DNA of 45,990 bases from Actinosynnema pretiosum (GCF_024171695.1 NZ_JAMTCF010000031.1:18893-64882), one strand, 5' to 3'; positions 24,390 to 32,447 are shown, numbered from the stretch's first letter. The notes: generated by a model from the sequence alone, not told the origin. Numbers and translations: made by a program.

Positions 24390-25247
24390 GTGACGCGCTA
24401 CGGAGACGACCTGGCGGTGGTGACCGTCACCTACTCGCCAGGTGACACGCTCGACCGCTTCCTGGACACCCTCGCCGGGGCGACCACCCGGCCCGTCCGG
24501 GTCGTGCTCGCGGACAACGGCTCCACCGACGGCGTCCCCGAACAGGCAGCCGCCGCACGCGACGACGTCGAGTTCGTGCCCACCGGCGGCAACCTCGGCT
24601 ACGGCGGCGGCGCCAACCGAGGGGTAGCCGCGCTCGACGACTCGATCGGCTGGATCGTGATCGCCAACCCCGACCTCGAATGGGGCGCGGGCAGCCTCGA
24701 CCAGCTCCTCGACGCAGCCACCCGCTGGCCGAGGGGCGGCGCGTTCGGCCCGCTCGTCCGCGAACCCGACGGCGAGGTCTACCCCTCCGCCCGACTCCTG
24801 CCCTCGCTCGGCCGGGGTGTCGGGCACGCGCTGTTCGCGAAGGTCTGGCCGTCGAACCCCTGGACCCGCGAGTACCGCCAGGAGCGCACCGGCATCACCG
24901 AGCGCACCGCGGGCTGGCTCTCCGGCTCGTGCCTGCTCCTGCGCCGCGAGGCGTTCGACTCGGTCGACGGCTTCGACGCCCGCTACTTCATGTACTTCGA
25001 GGACGTCGACCTCGGCGACCGCATCGCCAAGGCGGGCTGGCTGAACGTCTACGTCCCGACCGCGGAGGTCGTGCACATCGGCGGCGCGTCCACCAAGAAG
25101 GCCTCCGCCCGGATGCTCGCCGCCCACCACAGCAGCGCCTACCGCTACCTCTCCGACCGCCACCGGGGCATCGCCTGGGCTCCGGTCCTGCTGGCGGTCC
25201 GCCTCGGTCTAGGCCTGCGCCTCAAGCTGCTCACCCGCCGGGCCTGA
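24390..25247 (+). CDS. wbbL: Rhamnosyltransferase, GT2 family (WbbL-like)
   Basis: A 285-residue GT-A enzyme. It shows VVTVTYSPGDTLDRFLDTL, VVLADNGSTDGV, IANPDLEW (acidic motif), GWLSGSCLLLRREAFDSVDGFDARYFMYFEDVDLGDR, and HIGGASTKKAS. In mycobacteria the orthologue adds L-rhamnose to GlcNAc-diphosphodecaprenol, starting the arabinogalactan linker. The neighbour manC supports orthology with the Rv3265c-Rv3264c pair. The GTG at 24390 is chosen because TAGGGT lies 7 bases upstream. It sits just inside the 317-bp inverted repeats. Confidence 0.88.
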   Translation: MTRYGDDLAVVTVTYSPGDTLDRFLDTLAGATTRPVRVVLADNGSTDGVPEQAAAARDDVEFVPTGGNLGYGGGANRGVAALDDSIGWIVIANPDLEWGAGSLDQLLDAATRWPRGGAFGPLVREPDGEVYPSARLLPSLGRGVGHALFAKVWPSNPWTREYRQERTGITERTAGWLSGSCLLLRREAFDSVDGFDARYFMYFEDVDLGDRIAKAGWLNVYVPTAEVVHIGGASTKKASARMLAAHHSSAYRYLSDRHRGIAWAPVLLAVRLGLGLRLKLLTRRA

Positions 25248-25277
25248 CCACCGGGACAATCGGACAACCAAGACACG

Positions 25278-25315
25278 CCCGGCCGCACCCGTGACCACCG
25301 TCACGCGCGGTCGGG
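25278..25315. terminator. Hairpin between convergent wbbL and hypothetical gene
   Basis: cgtga (25290-25294) and tcacg (25300-25304) form the top of a longer, bulged stem whose base pairs cccggccgc with gcggtcggg. It lies between two converging stops. Confidence 0.65.
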
Positions 25316-25348
25316 CTGTCACCCGATCAAGACCGGGCGACGACCAGC

Positions 25349-25738
25349 TCACCCCTCGCCGTTCAACCGCCCCGCCAACCCGCCCTGCTGCCCCTGCCCA
25401 CCGGACAGCCGCTGGGACAGCGACGGCCTGCTGGCCACCTGCTGCACCGTCGGCACCGGCCCAGGCGCGACCCGCTCCTCGGGCTCAGGCGGAGGCAGCT
25501 TCGCGGCGGGCGGCGGAGGCGGGACATCCTGCAGCCCGTTCGCGATCCTCGTGGTCAGGATCATCGTGGAGTCCGGGTCCGGCCCCTTGGGCTCGGCGGC
25601 CTCCACGACGCTGCGCGGGATCTGCTGGGTCGACGACGAGTCCATCGGCGAGGTCATGTTGTTCGGCGTCACGATGTGGACACCGCCGCGTGCACGGGCA
25701 CGGGCGAGCACGGCATCAGCCCTAGCGCGGGGATCCAT
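25349..25738 (-). CDS. Hypothetical Pro-rich protein
   Basis: A 129-residue protein with a short N-terminal helix (MDPRARADAVLARARARGG), a Ser/Thr stretch (MTSPMDSSSTQQIPRSV), a hydrophilic middle, and a Pro/Gly/Gln-rich, probably disordered C-terminus (PPPPPAAKLPPPEPEER). No domain or membrane segment is seen. ATG 25738 has ggag 9 bases upstream. It is divergent from manC and convergent with wbbL. Codon bias supports that it is real. A role cannot be assigned. Confidence 0.7.
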   Translation of the reverse strand: MDPRARADAVLARARARGGVHIVTPNNMTSPMDSSSTQQIPRSVVEAAEPKGPDPDSTMILTTRIANGLQDVPPPPPAAKLPPPEPEERVAPGPVPTVQQVASRPSLSQRLSGGQGQQGGLAGRLNGEG

Positions 25739-25893
25739 CCGGCTCACTCCAGCTTGTCCGTCGGGCCGGCGGGGTCGCCGGCGCTGCGATCTGTGACGCT
25801 CCACCGACCCGGAACCACCGGCCCTGTCAGCGGGGCGTTTCTGCCAGAGTATTCGCAAGCACGAGCGGAAGTAAGCGGAGGAGGAAAAACGGC

Positions 25894-26973
25894 ATGTCGG
25901 AGCTGCAAGGCGCCGAGGCGGTGGTTCTGGTCGGGGGCAAGGGGACCCGCCTGCGCCCCCTGACCCTGTCCGCCCCCAAGCCCATGCTGCCGACCGCGGG
26001 GGTGCCCTTCCTCACCCACTTGCTGTCGCGCATCCGCGAGGTCGGCATCAAGCACGTGGTGCTGGGCACGTCCTACAAGGCCGAGGTGTTCGAGGAGCAC
26101 TTCGGCGACGGGGCGGAGCTGGGGCTGGAGCTGGAGTACGTGGTGGAGGAGGAGCCGCTGGACACGGCGGGCGCCATCCGCAACGTCGCCCACCTGCTCC
26201 GCGAGCCCGACGTCATGATCTTCAACGGGGACATCCTCTCCGGCGTCGACCTGCGCGGGGTGCTGAACACGCACCGCACGGCCGAGGCGGACGTGACCCT
26301 GCACCTGGTCAAGGTGGACGACCCGCGCCGGTTCGGCTGCGTGCCCACCGACGCGGACGGGCGGGTCACGGCGTTCCTGGAGAAGACCGAGAACCCGCCG
26401 ACGGACCAGATCAACGCGGGCTGCTACGTCTTCAAGCGCGAGGTGATCGAGGCCATCCCGGCCGGTCGACCGGTGTCGGTGGAGCGCGAGACGTTCCCCG
26501 GCCTGCTCGCGGGCGGCGCCCGGTTGCAGGGGCACGTGGACACCTCGTACTGGCTGGACCTGGGGACGCCCGCGGCGTTCGTGCAGGGGTCCACGGACCT
26601 GGTGCGCGGGATCGCGCCGTCCGCCGCCCTGACCGAGGGGACCGGCGAGGCGCTGATCAAGGCCGGTGCGACCGTGCACGAGGGCGCGGTGCTGCGCGGC
26701 GGCACGACGGTCGGCGCGGGCTGCACGGTCGCCGAGGGCGCGGTGCTCGACGGGGCGGTGCTGTTCGAGGGCGCGGTCGTCGGCGAGGGTGCGGTGGTCG
26801 AGCGGAGCGTGGTCGGCGCGGGTGCGCTCGTGCAGGCGGGCGCGGTCGTGGTTGACGCGGTGATCGGGGACGGCGCGGTGATCGGGGCGCGGTGCGAGCT
26901 GCGCGACGGGGTCCGGGTGTGGCCGGGGGTCGTGCTGCCGGAGGCGGGGGTCCGCTTCTCCGCCGACGTGTAG
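25894..26973 (+). CDS. manC: Mannose-1-phosphate guanylyltransferase (GDP-mannose pyrophosphorylase)
   Basis: A 359-residue nucleotidyltransferase. The N-terminal domain has LVGGKGTRLRPLTLSAPKPMLP (about 12-33; GTP and metal binding), FNGDILSGVD (acidic metal site) and EKTENPPTDQINAGCYVF. Residues about 255-355 are a left-handed beta-helix of hexapeptide repeats (GATVHEGAVLRGGTTVGAGCTV...). This layout matches the actinobacterial enzyme called ManB/ManC (Rv3264c) that makes GDP-mannose. The ATG has ggaggagg upstream. Together with manA and manB further right, the GDP-mannose route is complete. Glucose-1-phosphate specificity cannot be ruled out by eye. Confidence 0.9.
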   Translation: MSELQGAEAVVLVGGKGTRLRPLTLSAPKPMLPTAGVPFLTHLLSRIREVGIKHVVLGTSYKAEVFEEHFGDGAELGLELEYVVEEEPLDTAGAIRNVAHLLREPDVMIFNGDILSGVDLRGVLNTHRTAEADVTLHLVKVDDPRRFGCVPTDADGRVTAFLEKTENPPTDQINAGCYVFKREVIEAIPAGRPVSVERETFPGLLAGGARLQGHVDTSYWLDLGTPAAFVQGSTDLVRGIAPSAALTEGTGEALIKAGATVHEGAVLRGGTTVGAGCTVAEGAVLDGAVLFEGAVVGEGAVVERSVVGAGALVQAGAVVVDAVIGDGAVIGARCELRDGVRVWPGVVLPEAGVRFSADV

Positions 26974-26989
26974 TGGTCGGAGTCGTCAG

Positions 26990-27907
26990 GTGACCGGGGC
27001 CGCTTTCCCGGAGCGGTCCTGGTCACCGCCGTTCCCGGTCGACGTCGGCGCGGTGCTCGCACCGCTTCGGCGGGGGCCTGGGGATCCGTCGTTCCACCGG
27101 GAGGTTGGTGGGGCGGTGTGGTTGGCGGCCGGGACGCCCGGTGGGGTGGGGACGGTCCGGCTCGCCCTCGTCGGTGGTGCGGTCGACGCGCGGGCCTGGG
27201 GGCCTGGCGCGGAGTGGCTGCTGGACGGGGTGCCTGCGCTGCTCGGGGCGGAGGACGACGATTCCGGGTTCGTCTCGCACCACCCGCTGGTCGCCGAGAG
27301 CAGGCGGCGCAGGCCGGGAGTGCGGTTGTGCTCCACGGGGCGGGTGTGGGACGCGTTGCTGCCTGCGGTGCTGGAGCAGAAGGTCACCGGGACCGAGGCG
27401 CAGCGTTCGTACCGGCAGTTGTGCGTGCGGTTCGGCGAGCGTGCGCCTGGGCCTACGCCGGTGCCGTTGCACGTGCCGGTCGGGCCTCGGGGGGTGCTGC
27501 GGTTGGCGGATTGGGAGTGGCACGCGGCCGGGGTCGACGGGGCTCGGCGGCGGACGCTGGTCGCTGCGGCGCAGGTCGCGCACCGGTTGGAGGCTGCGGC
27601 CGGGATCAAGGGCGTGCTGGGGCGTGAGCTGCTGCGGAAGGTTCCTGGGGTTGGGGTGTGGACTGCCGCTGAGGTCGCGCAGCGGGCTTGGGGGGACGCG
27701 GACGCGGTCAGCTTTGGGGATTTTCACCTGGCCAAGACGGTTGGGCACGCGTTGACCGGTGGGGCTGTGGATGACGACGGGATGGCTGGGTTGTTGGCGC
27801 CGTACTCGCCGCAGCGGCATCGGGCGGTGGTGTTCTTGCTGCTCAGCGGGGTTCGGGCGGCTCGGCGTGGGGTTCGGTTCTCGCCTCGGGATTACCGGCG
27901 GGTTTAG
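26990..27907 (+). CDS. DNA-3-methyladenine glycosylase, AlkA-like (HhH-GPD)
   Basis: A 305-residue base-excision repair enzyme. Residues about 120-140 (WDALLPAVLEQKVTGTEAQRSYR) and the helix-hairpin-helix LLRKVPGVGVWTAAEVAQRA mark the HhH-GPD superfamily. The aspartate in VSFGDFHLAK (about residue 245) sits where the catalytic Asp of AlkA lies. There is no iron-sulfur cluster cysteine set, which argues against EndoIII or MutY. The GTG 26990 follows manC by 16 bases with ggag upstream. Codon use shifts toward more GG-ending codons than in manC. The gene ends 40 bases before repeat copy B. Confidence 0.85.
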   Translation: MTGAAFPERSWSPPFPVDVGAVLAPLRRGPGDPSFHREVGGAVWLAAGTPGGVGTVRLALVGGAVDARAWGPGAEWLLDGVPALLGAEDDDSGFVSHHPLVAESRRRRPGVRLCSTGRVWDALLPAVLEQKVTGTEAQRSYRQLCVRFGERAPGPTPVPLHVPVGPRGVLRLADWEWHAAGVDGARRRTLVAAAQVAHRLEAAAGIKGVLGRELLRKVPGVGVWTAAEVAQRAWGDADAVSFGDFHLAKTVGHALTGGAVDDDGMAGLLAPYSPQRHRAVVFLLLSGVRAARRGVRFSPRDYRRV

Positions 27908-27946
27908 GGGTGACGGGCAAGGGCTGAAGGGCAAGAGCTGAAGATC

Positions 27947-28263
27947 AAGAGCTGAAGAGCTCGCCTCGCCGGCGGGGCAGGCCTCCAAAAACGAGGGGGG
28001 ACGGGCTCTGCCGGCCGGTGGCTGTTCCGCTGGTGGTGCGGTTTACGGACAACTACTGCGGTGGTCGGGGTCCCTCGTCTCCGTTTGGCCTCCTTTCAGG
28101 CAAGCACAGGCGTCAAGACGCCGTTTGACCAGGCAGGCCGCCCGGGCGGTGCGGCGGCGTCTTGACACCTGCGCTCGGGCTTCGCCAGGCCAAACGGAGA
28201 CGAGGGACGCGCGGAACGGGGTGCTGCGGGCTCGCTGCGCTCGCCCCGCAGCCCGCGAAGCGG
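27947..28263 (-). repeat. 317-bp hairpin-rich repeat, copy B (inverted relative to copy A)
   Basis: This copy, read on the minus strand, matches 23947-24263. Four of the eight differences fall in the loop of the inner palindrome, where copy B forms an extra small palindrome CCGCCCGGGCGG; the stems themselves are unchanged. Two more differences lie near 27950 at the element edge. The flank at 27921-27960 carries short direct repeats of aagagctgaag. The two copies frame wbbL, a hypothetical gene, manC and the AlkA-like gene (24264-27946). Confidence 0.95.
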
Positions 28264-28553
28264 TGAGCCCACGAGCGCGGGTGGCTGGTTGTGTGGATTC
28301 GGTTGCGCTCGGTGCGTTCGCCACGGCGCTGGTCGGCCGCTACCGCGACACCGGCCACGCCGTGATTCGGTCGCTCTCCCTCGGGTTCACCGCGACGGTC
28401 GTCGTGCTGGCCGAGCGTGCCGGGGTCTCGGTCGACCGGTCTGCTCCGGTGTCCGGGCTGGAGGGCAAGCGGGACGTGCAGGTTCCCCTCGTGGGCGGGA
28501 TCGACGAGTTGTGGTCGTTGGTGGCCGAGTTGGAGCGCCGGATGCCGTGTTGA
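28263..28553 (+). CDS. Hypothetical protein, possibly truncated by repeat copy B
   Basis: A 96-residue product with good GC-rich third positions: GRYRDTGHAVIRSLSLGFTATVVVLAERAGVSVDR, then a C-terminal helix DELWSLVAELERRMPC. No family is recognised. The GTG at 28263 coincides with the last base of repeat copy B, and the frame stays open leftward through the repeat. This suggests either a small gene that takes its promoter from the repeat or the C-terminal remnant of a gene disrupted by it. It converges on the NUDIX gene with 25 bases between stops. Confidence 0.5.
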   Translation: MSPRARVAGCVDSVALGAFATALVGRYRDTGHAVIRSLSLGFTATVVVLAERAGVSVDRSAPVSGLEGKRDVQVPLVGGIDELWSLVAELERRMPC

Positions 28554-28578
28554 CCGGCGCTTTCGCCCCACTCCCGCG

Positions 28579-29130
28579 TTAGCTGCCCACCCGCGTCCGG
28601 GTCGCCTCGATCAGTGGGCGCAGGTCCTCGGTGTCCTCCGGCAGGGCGTCCAGCGGCCACCAGCGCAGGTCCTTCGACTCGGCGCTGATCACCGGCACCG
28701 CACCCTCCGGCGCGCGCACCACGAACCGCACGTCGAAGTGCCTGGTCGGCTTGCCCAGCGAGCAGGTGATCGGGTGCACGTCCAGGTGCACCGGCACCGG
28801 GTCCAACCGCAGCCCGTGGATGCCGGACTCCTCGGTCGCCTCGCGCATCGCGGCGTCCGGCAGGGTCGCGTCGGTCTCCTCGCAGTGCCCGCCCAGCTGC
28901 AACCACCGGCCGACCCTGGGGTGCAGGGTCAGCAGCACCCGCTCGCCGCTCGCGTCCAGCACCACGGCCGACGCGGTCAGGTGGCCCGGTTCGCACGTGC
29001 GGGCGCACGCGTCCGGCCTGGCCAGCAGGAAGCCCAGGTAGGCCTGCCGCAGCGCCTCCTGCTCCGGCGTCCCCGGCTTCCAGTCCCCCAGCACCGCCAG
29101 CGCGCTCGCGCGCAGCCCGTCCACAGTCAC
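28579..29130 (-). CDS. NUDIX hydrolase
   Basis: A 183-residue protein with a NUDIX box GGHCEETDATLPDAAMREATEESGI (about residues 95-119), matching Gx5Ex7REUxEExGU except for small spacing differences. The preceding LLTLHPRVGRWLQLGGH and later HPITCSLGKPTRHFDVRFVVRA are common in this branch. Substrates of NUDIX enzymes are nucleoside diphosphates linked to other groups. The GTG at 29130 overlaps the fbiB stop (GTGA), so it is translated with fbiB; a role near F420 or nucleotide clean-up is only a guess. GTG 29124 is an alternative. Confidence 0.88.
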   Translation of the reverse strand: MTVDGLRASALAVLGDWKPGTPEQEALRQAYLGFLLARPDACARTCEPGHLTASAVVLDASGERVLLTLHPRVGRWLQLGGHCEETDATLPDAAMREATEESGIHGLRLDPVPVHLDVHPITCSLGKPTRHFDVRFVVRAPEGAVPVISAESKDLRWWPLDALPEDTEDLRPLIEATRTRVGS

Positions 29131-30527
29131 AGCTCCACGAACCCTTCCTCCACGAGCGGCCTGGCCTCCAGCGGTTCCACCGGGTGGCCCACCGCCACCG
29201 CGCCCAGGGGCTCCCAGGACGACGGCAGGTCCAGCGCGGCGCGGACCACGTCCGGGCAGAAGATCGTGGACGACACCCAGCACGAGCCGACGCCCTCGGC
29301 GGCCAGCGCCACCAGGAGGCCCTGCACGGCCGCGCCGCCCGCGATCGTGAACATGGTGCGCTCGGCCTCGGCCCTGCGCGCGTCCGGGTAGGCGTGCGCG
29401 CCCGACCTGATCAGGAACGGCAGCACGATCTCCGGGGCGTCGCGCAGGAAGTCGCCGCGCGCGGTGCGCCTGGCCACGGCCTCCTCGGACAGGCCGTCGG
29501 CGCGCAGGTCCGCGCGCCAGCGCTCCCGCATGGCGTCCAGCAGGGCCTTGCGGCGCTCCCGCACGTGCACGAACCGGACCGGGCGGGTGTGGTGCGGCGC
29601 GGGCGCGGTCAGGGCCGCGCCCACCGCCCTGCGGAGCAGGTCCGGGTCCACCGGCTCGTCCGTGAAGGCGCGGACCGAGCGGCGCACGAGCAGGGCCTCG
29701 GCGCGGCCCTTCGCGATCGCCTCCGCCGTGCCCATGCGGAACAGGTCGTCCTCGACCGGGCGGGCCAGGTCTCGTGCTTTCGAGCCGTCGTCGGTGGTCG
29801 GCAGGCCGCGCACCACGGCCACCGGGACGGCGCCCAGCTTGCCCTTCACCAGGTCGGCGGCGGCGGCGATCTCGTCGGCCACCGCGACCTCGGTCACCAC
29901 CAGCGAGTTGCCCTGCCGGTCCACCGAGCCCGCGTAGCGGTGCAGCACCGCCAGGCCCGCCGCGCCGATCGCCGCGTCGGTCTGGCCGACCCGCCAGGCC
30001 CGGCCCATCGTGTCGGTGACCACCACGGCCACCGCGACGCCCAGCAGCTCCGCCAGCCTCGCCCGCAGCGCGGCGGCCGACGCGTCCGGGTCCACGGGGA
30101 GCAGGGCGATCTCGTCGCCCGCGACGTTCGAGGCGTCCACGCCGGAGGCGGCCTGGATGATGCCCAGCTTGTTCTCGGTGATCAGCGTGCGGTTCTTCCG
30201 CGCGATCACCGACACCGCCTCGGCGCGGACCCAGTGCCTGCGCACCGCGTCCCGCTCCTCGGGGTCGTCGGGCACCCGCACCAGCCTGCCCTCGACCTTC
30301 GAGACGACCTTGCTGGTGACCACGACCACGTCGCCGTCGGCCAGCCACGGCGCGGCGGTCGCGAGGGCGGCGGCCAGGTCGTCGCCCGGTCGGAACTCGG
30401 GCAGGCCCGGAACCGGCAGGATCGTGACGCCCCCGGCCGCCGCGTGGTCGGCCCCGGAGGGCTCCACGAACGCGGTGGGTGTTCCGCGCCCGGTTGTTCT
30501 CAACTCAGTCGACGCCCGCTCAGTCAA
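29127..30527 (-). CDS. fbiB: Coenzyme F420:L-glutamate ligase / dehydro-F420 reductase
   Basis: A 466-residue bifunctional enzyme. The N-terminal CofE-like domain (about residues 35-260) adds glutamates to F420-0: LPVPGLPEFRPGDDL, GDVVVVTSKVVSKVEGRLV, RKNRTLITENKLGIIQAASGVDASN, VVVTDTMGRAWRVGQTDAAIG. The C-terminal nitroreductase-like FMN domain (about 275-455) starts at LLVRRSVRAFTDEPVD and reduces dehydro-F420. The full-length fusion is typical of Actinobacteria. The TTG at 30527 overlaps the fbiA stop and has ggag 6 bases upstream; no better start lies before the conserved region. Confidence 0.95.
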   Translation of the reverse strand: MTERASTELRTTGRGTPTAFVEPSGADHAAAGGVTILPVPGLPEFRPGDDLAAALATAAPWLADGDVVVVTSKVVSKVEGRLVRVPDDPEERDAVRRHWVRAEAVSVIARKNRTLITENKLGIIQAASGVDASNVAGDEIALLPVDPDASAAALRARLAELLGVAVAVVVTDTMGRAWRVGQTDAAIGAAGLAVLHRYAGSVDRQGNSLVVTEVAVADEIAAAADLVKGKLGAVPVAVVRGLPTTDDGSKARDLARPVEDDLFRMGTAEAIAKGRAEALLVRRSVRAFTDEPVDPDLLRRAVGAALTAPAPHHTRPVRFVHVRERRKALLDAMRERWRADLRADGLSEEAVARRTARGDFLRDAPEIVLPFLIRSGAHAYPDARRAEAERTMFTIAGGAAVQGLLVALAAEGVGSCWVSSTIFCPDVVRAALDLPSSWEPLGAVAVGHPVEPLEARPLVEEGFVEL

Positions 30528-31485
30528 CGTCGGCTCCGGCCAGGTCCAGGGCGGCCCGCGCCATCTCGGCGGTCGCCTCCGGCGACGACATCAGCAGCGG
30601 CACCGCCCGCACCGCCACGCCCGGCACGTCGCACCGGTCGCCGCTGTGCACCAGCCACGCGTCCAGCACGCCGTCCTCCGACATCCGCCGCGACCCGTAC
30701 AGCCGCCCGACCGCCTCGGCCGAGGTCTCCACGCCGATCGCGGACAGACACGCGTCCGCCATGCCGCGCAGCGGCTTGCCGCCGATGATCGGCGACAGGC
30801 CCACCACGCCCGCCGACGTCTTGCGCAGCGCGTCCCGGATGCCCGGCACCGCCAGCACCGTGCCCACGCTCACCACCGGGTTCGACGGGGCCAGCACGAC
30901 CGCGTCCGCCTCGGCGATCGCCTCCAGCACGCCCGGCGCGGGCTTCGCCTTCTCCGCGCCGACCGACGCGAACGACAGCGCGGGCAGCTTCGCCCGGTGC
31001 TTGACCCACCACTCCTGGAAGTGGATGGCCCTGCGCCCGCCGTCGTCCTCGACCACCACGTGCGTCTCGACGCGGTCGTCGCTCATCGGCAGCAGGCGCA
31101 CGCCCGGCTGCCAGCGGTGGCACAGCGCCTCGACCACGGCCGACAGCGGGTAGCCCGCGTTCAGCATCCGGGTGCGCACCAGGTGGGTCGCGATGTCCCG
31201 GTCGCCGAGCCCGAACCACTCCGGGGCGGCCCCGTAGGCGGCCAGCTCCTCCTTGACCACCCACGACTCACCGGCCCGGCCCCACCCGCGCTCGGCGTCG
31301 ATGCCGCCGCCCAGGGTGTACATGCAGGTGTCCAGGTCGGGGGTTATCCGCAGACCGTGCATCCACACGTCGTCCCCGGTGTTCACCACCGCCGTGATCT
31401 CGTGCTCCGAACCGCCGAGCAGGGACTTGAGCCCCACCAGGAACCGCGCTCCGCCAACCCCGCCCACAACCACGACGACCTTCAC
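30520..31485 (-). CDS. fbiA: Phosphoenolpyruvyl transferase for F420 (2-phospho-L-lactate transferase family)
   Basis: A 321-residue enzyme that joins an activated phosphoenolpyruvyl (or phospholactyl) guanosine to Fo, giving (dehydro-)F420-0. It has the CofD pattern VGGVGGARFLVGL, VVNTGDDVWMHGLRITPDLDTCMYTL, GWGRAGESW, WFGLGDRDIATHLVRT, LAPSNPVVSVGTVL and SPIIGGKPLRGMAD. GTG 31485 is the start, as ggagg lies 10 bases upstream and mycobacterial FbiA starts at the same point. fbiB follows with an 8-base overlap. The gene is 24 bases downstream of the M50 peptidase gene, in the same direction. Confidence 0.96.
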   Translation of the reverse strand: MKVVVVVGGVGGARFLVGLKSLLGGSEHEITAVVNTGDDVWMHGLRITPDLDTCMYTLGGGIDAERGWGRAGESWVVKEELAAYGAAPEWFGLGDRDIATHLVRTRMLNAGYPLSAVVEALCHRWQPGVRLLPMSDDRVETHVVVEDDGGRRAIHFQEWWVKHRAKLPALSFASVGAEKAKPAPGVLEAIAEADAVVLAPSNPVVSVGTVLAVPGIRDALRKTSAGVVGLSPIIGGKPLRGMADACLSAIGVETSAEAVGRLYGSRRMSEDGVLDAWLVHSGDRCDVPGVAVRAVPLLMSSPEATAEMARAALDLAGADVD

Positions 31486-31509
31486 GGGGGGCCATCCTCC
31501 CACCGGGGG

Positions 31510-32259
31510 TCAGAGCCAGAACCGGAAGGTCTCCTGTCCGATGTAGGTCAGCAGCGGGTCGCCGCCGACCAGCCCGAACACCCAGCGGGCGAGGTCGAAG
31601 AGGGGGGTGGCGAGCGCGGGCAGGCCGATCAGGACGGCGAACAGCACCAGCGGGGCCCACGGGCGGGCCTTCGCGCCGAACGCGCGCACGTTCGGGGGCA
31701 GCCACGGCTCGATCGCGCCCCAGCCGTCCAGGCCGGGGACGGGCAGGATGTTCAGGGTGAAGGCGAACACCTGGAGCATCGCCAGGTAGGACAGCCCGGC
31801 GGCCAGGCCCAGCGGCGGGCTGAACAGGGCAACGGACAGCGCCAGCAGCAGGCCGAGCACCAGGTTGCTCAGCGGGCCCGCCAGCGACACCCACGACTCG
31901 ACCCGCCGCGACCGCAGCGCGTAGTGGTTGATCCACACCGCGCCGCCGGGCAGCGGGATGCCGCCGAACGCGAGCAGCAGCAGCGGCAGGACCAGGCTCA
32001 GCACCGGGTCGGTGTAGCGGCGGATGTCGAGGGTCAGGTAGCCCTTGTCCCTGACCTCGAAGTCACCGCCCTTGTAGGCCACCATGGCGTGGCCGAACTC
32101 GTGCAGGCACAGCGACACCGCCCAGCCGCCCAGGACGAGCAGCACGGTGCCCGTGGTGACCGCCATCTCTGAATCGAGAACGGTGAGCACTGCACCCGCC
32201 ACCGTCGCGGCTAGGAGACCGAGGAACAGTGGGCTGGGTCGCACTGCGGAACTCTTCAC
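31510..32259 (-). CDS. M50-family membrane zinc metallopeptidase
   Basis: A 249-residue polytopic protein. The HEFGH zinc motif lies at the end of the second hydrophobic segment (LLVLGGWAVSLCLHEFGHAMVAY). A second conserved site, LNILPVPGLDGWGAIEPW, holds the Asp ligand expected in site-2 proteases. About six membrane segments are seen and no PDZ domain. This compact form is common in Actinobacteria and its substrates are unknown. GTG 32259 is preferred; it has only a weak upstream signal and may be leaderless (CACACT 6 bases upstream). It heads the leftward M50-fbiA-fbiB-NUDIX operon and is divergent from whiB. Confidence 0.88.
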   Translation of the reverse strand: MKSSAVRPSPLFLGLLAATVAGAVLTVLDSEMAVTTGTVLLVLGGWAVSLCLHEFGHAMVAYKGGDFEVRDKGYLTLDIRRYTDPVLSLVLPLLLLAFGGIPLPGGAVWINHYALRSRRVESWVSLAGPLSNLVLGLLLALSVALFSPPLGLAAGLSYLAMLQVFAFTLNILPVPGLDGWGAIEPWLPPNVRAFGAKARPWAPLVLFAVLIGLPALATPLFDLARWVFGLVGGDPLLTYIGQETFRFWL

Positions 32260-32406
32260 GGGTCCAGTGTGCCGTGACCCCCGTGCAGTCCGTGGGCCAT
32301 CCGCGCAGGGCTTATCGCACGGAGCAGCCCGACAATCACCGTCTGTGCTGCTAGTCAAGCCTTTTGCCGCCGATCGCGCGAATATCCCCCGTCCTGTGTA
32401 CTCGGC

Positions 32407-32447
32407 TTGACCGGGTGTTGTGACACAGGTGTAATCACATCGGTGTC
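32407..32447 (+). promoter_or_regulatory. whiB promoter with overlapping inverted repeats
   Basis: TTGACC (32407-32412) and TGTAAT (32430-32435) are 17 bases apart. The spacer and flank contain overlapping symmetry: TGTGA...TCACA (11 bases between) and TGACAC...GTGTCA, with ACAC-ag-GTGT at the centre. Such sites could bind a CRP/FNR-type or other dimeric regulator; the spacing does not match the classic CRP site. The 5' leader would be about 75 bases. Confidence 0.5.

Noticed and set aside
23947..28263. Classical insertion sequence or composite transposon
   Set aside because: No transposase gene, no target-site duplication at either repeat, and the enclosed genes are conserved core genes in ancestral orientation. 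The repeats are kept as a finding but not called a mobile element.
32421..32441. Classic CRP site upstream of whiB (TGTGA...TCACA)
   Set aside because: The half-sites are 11 bases apart, not 6, so a canonical CRP site is not supported; only generic symmetry is reported.
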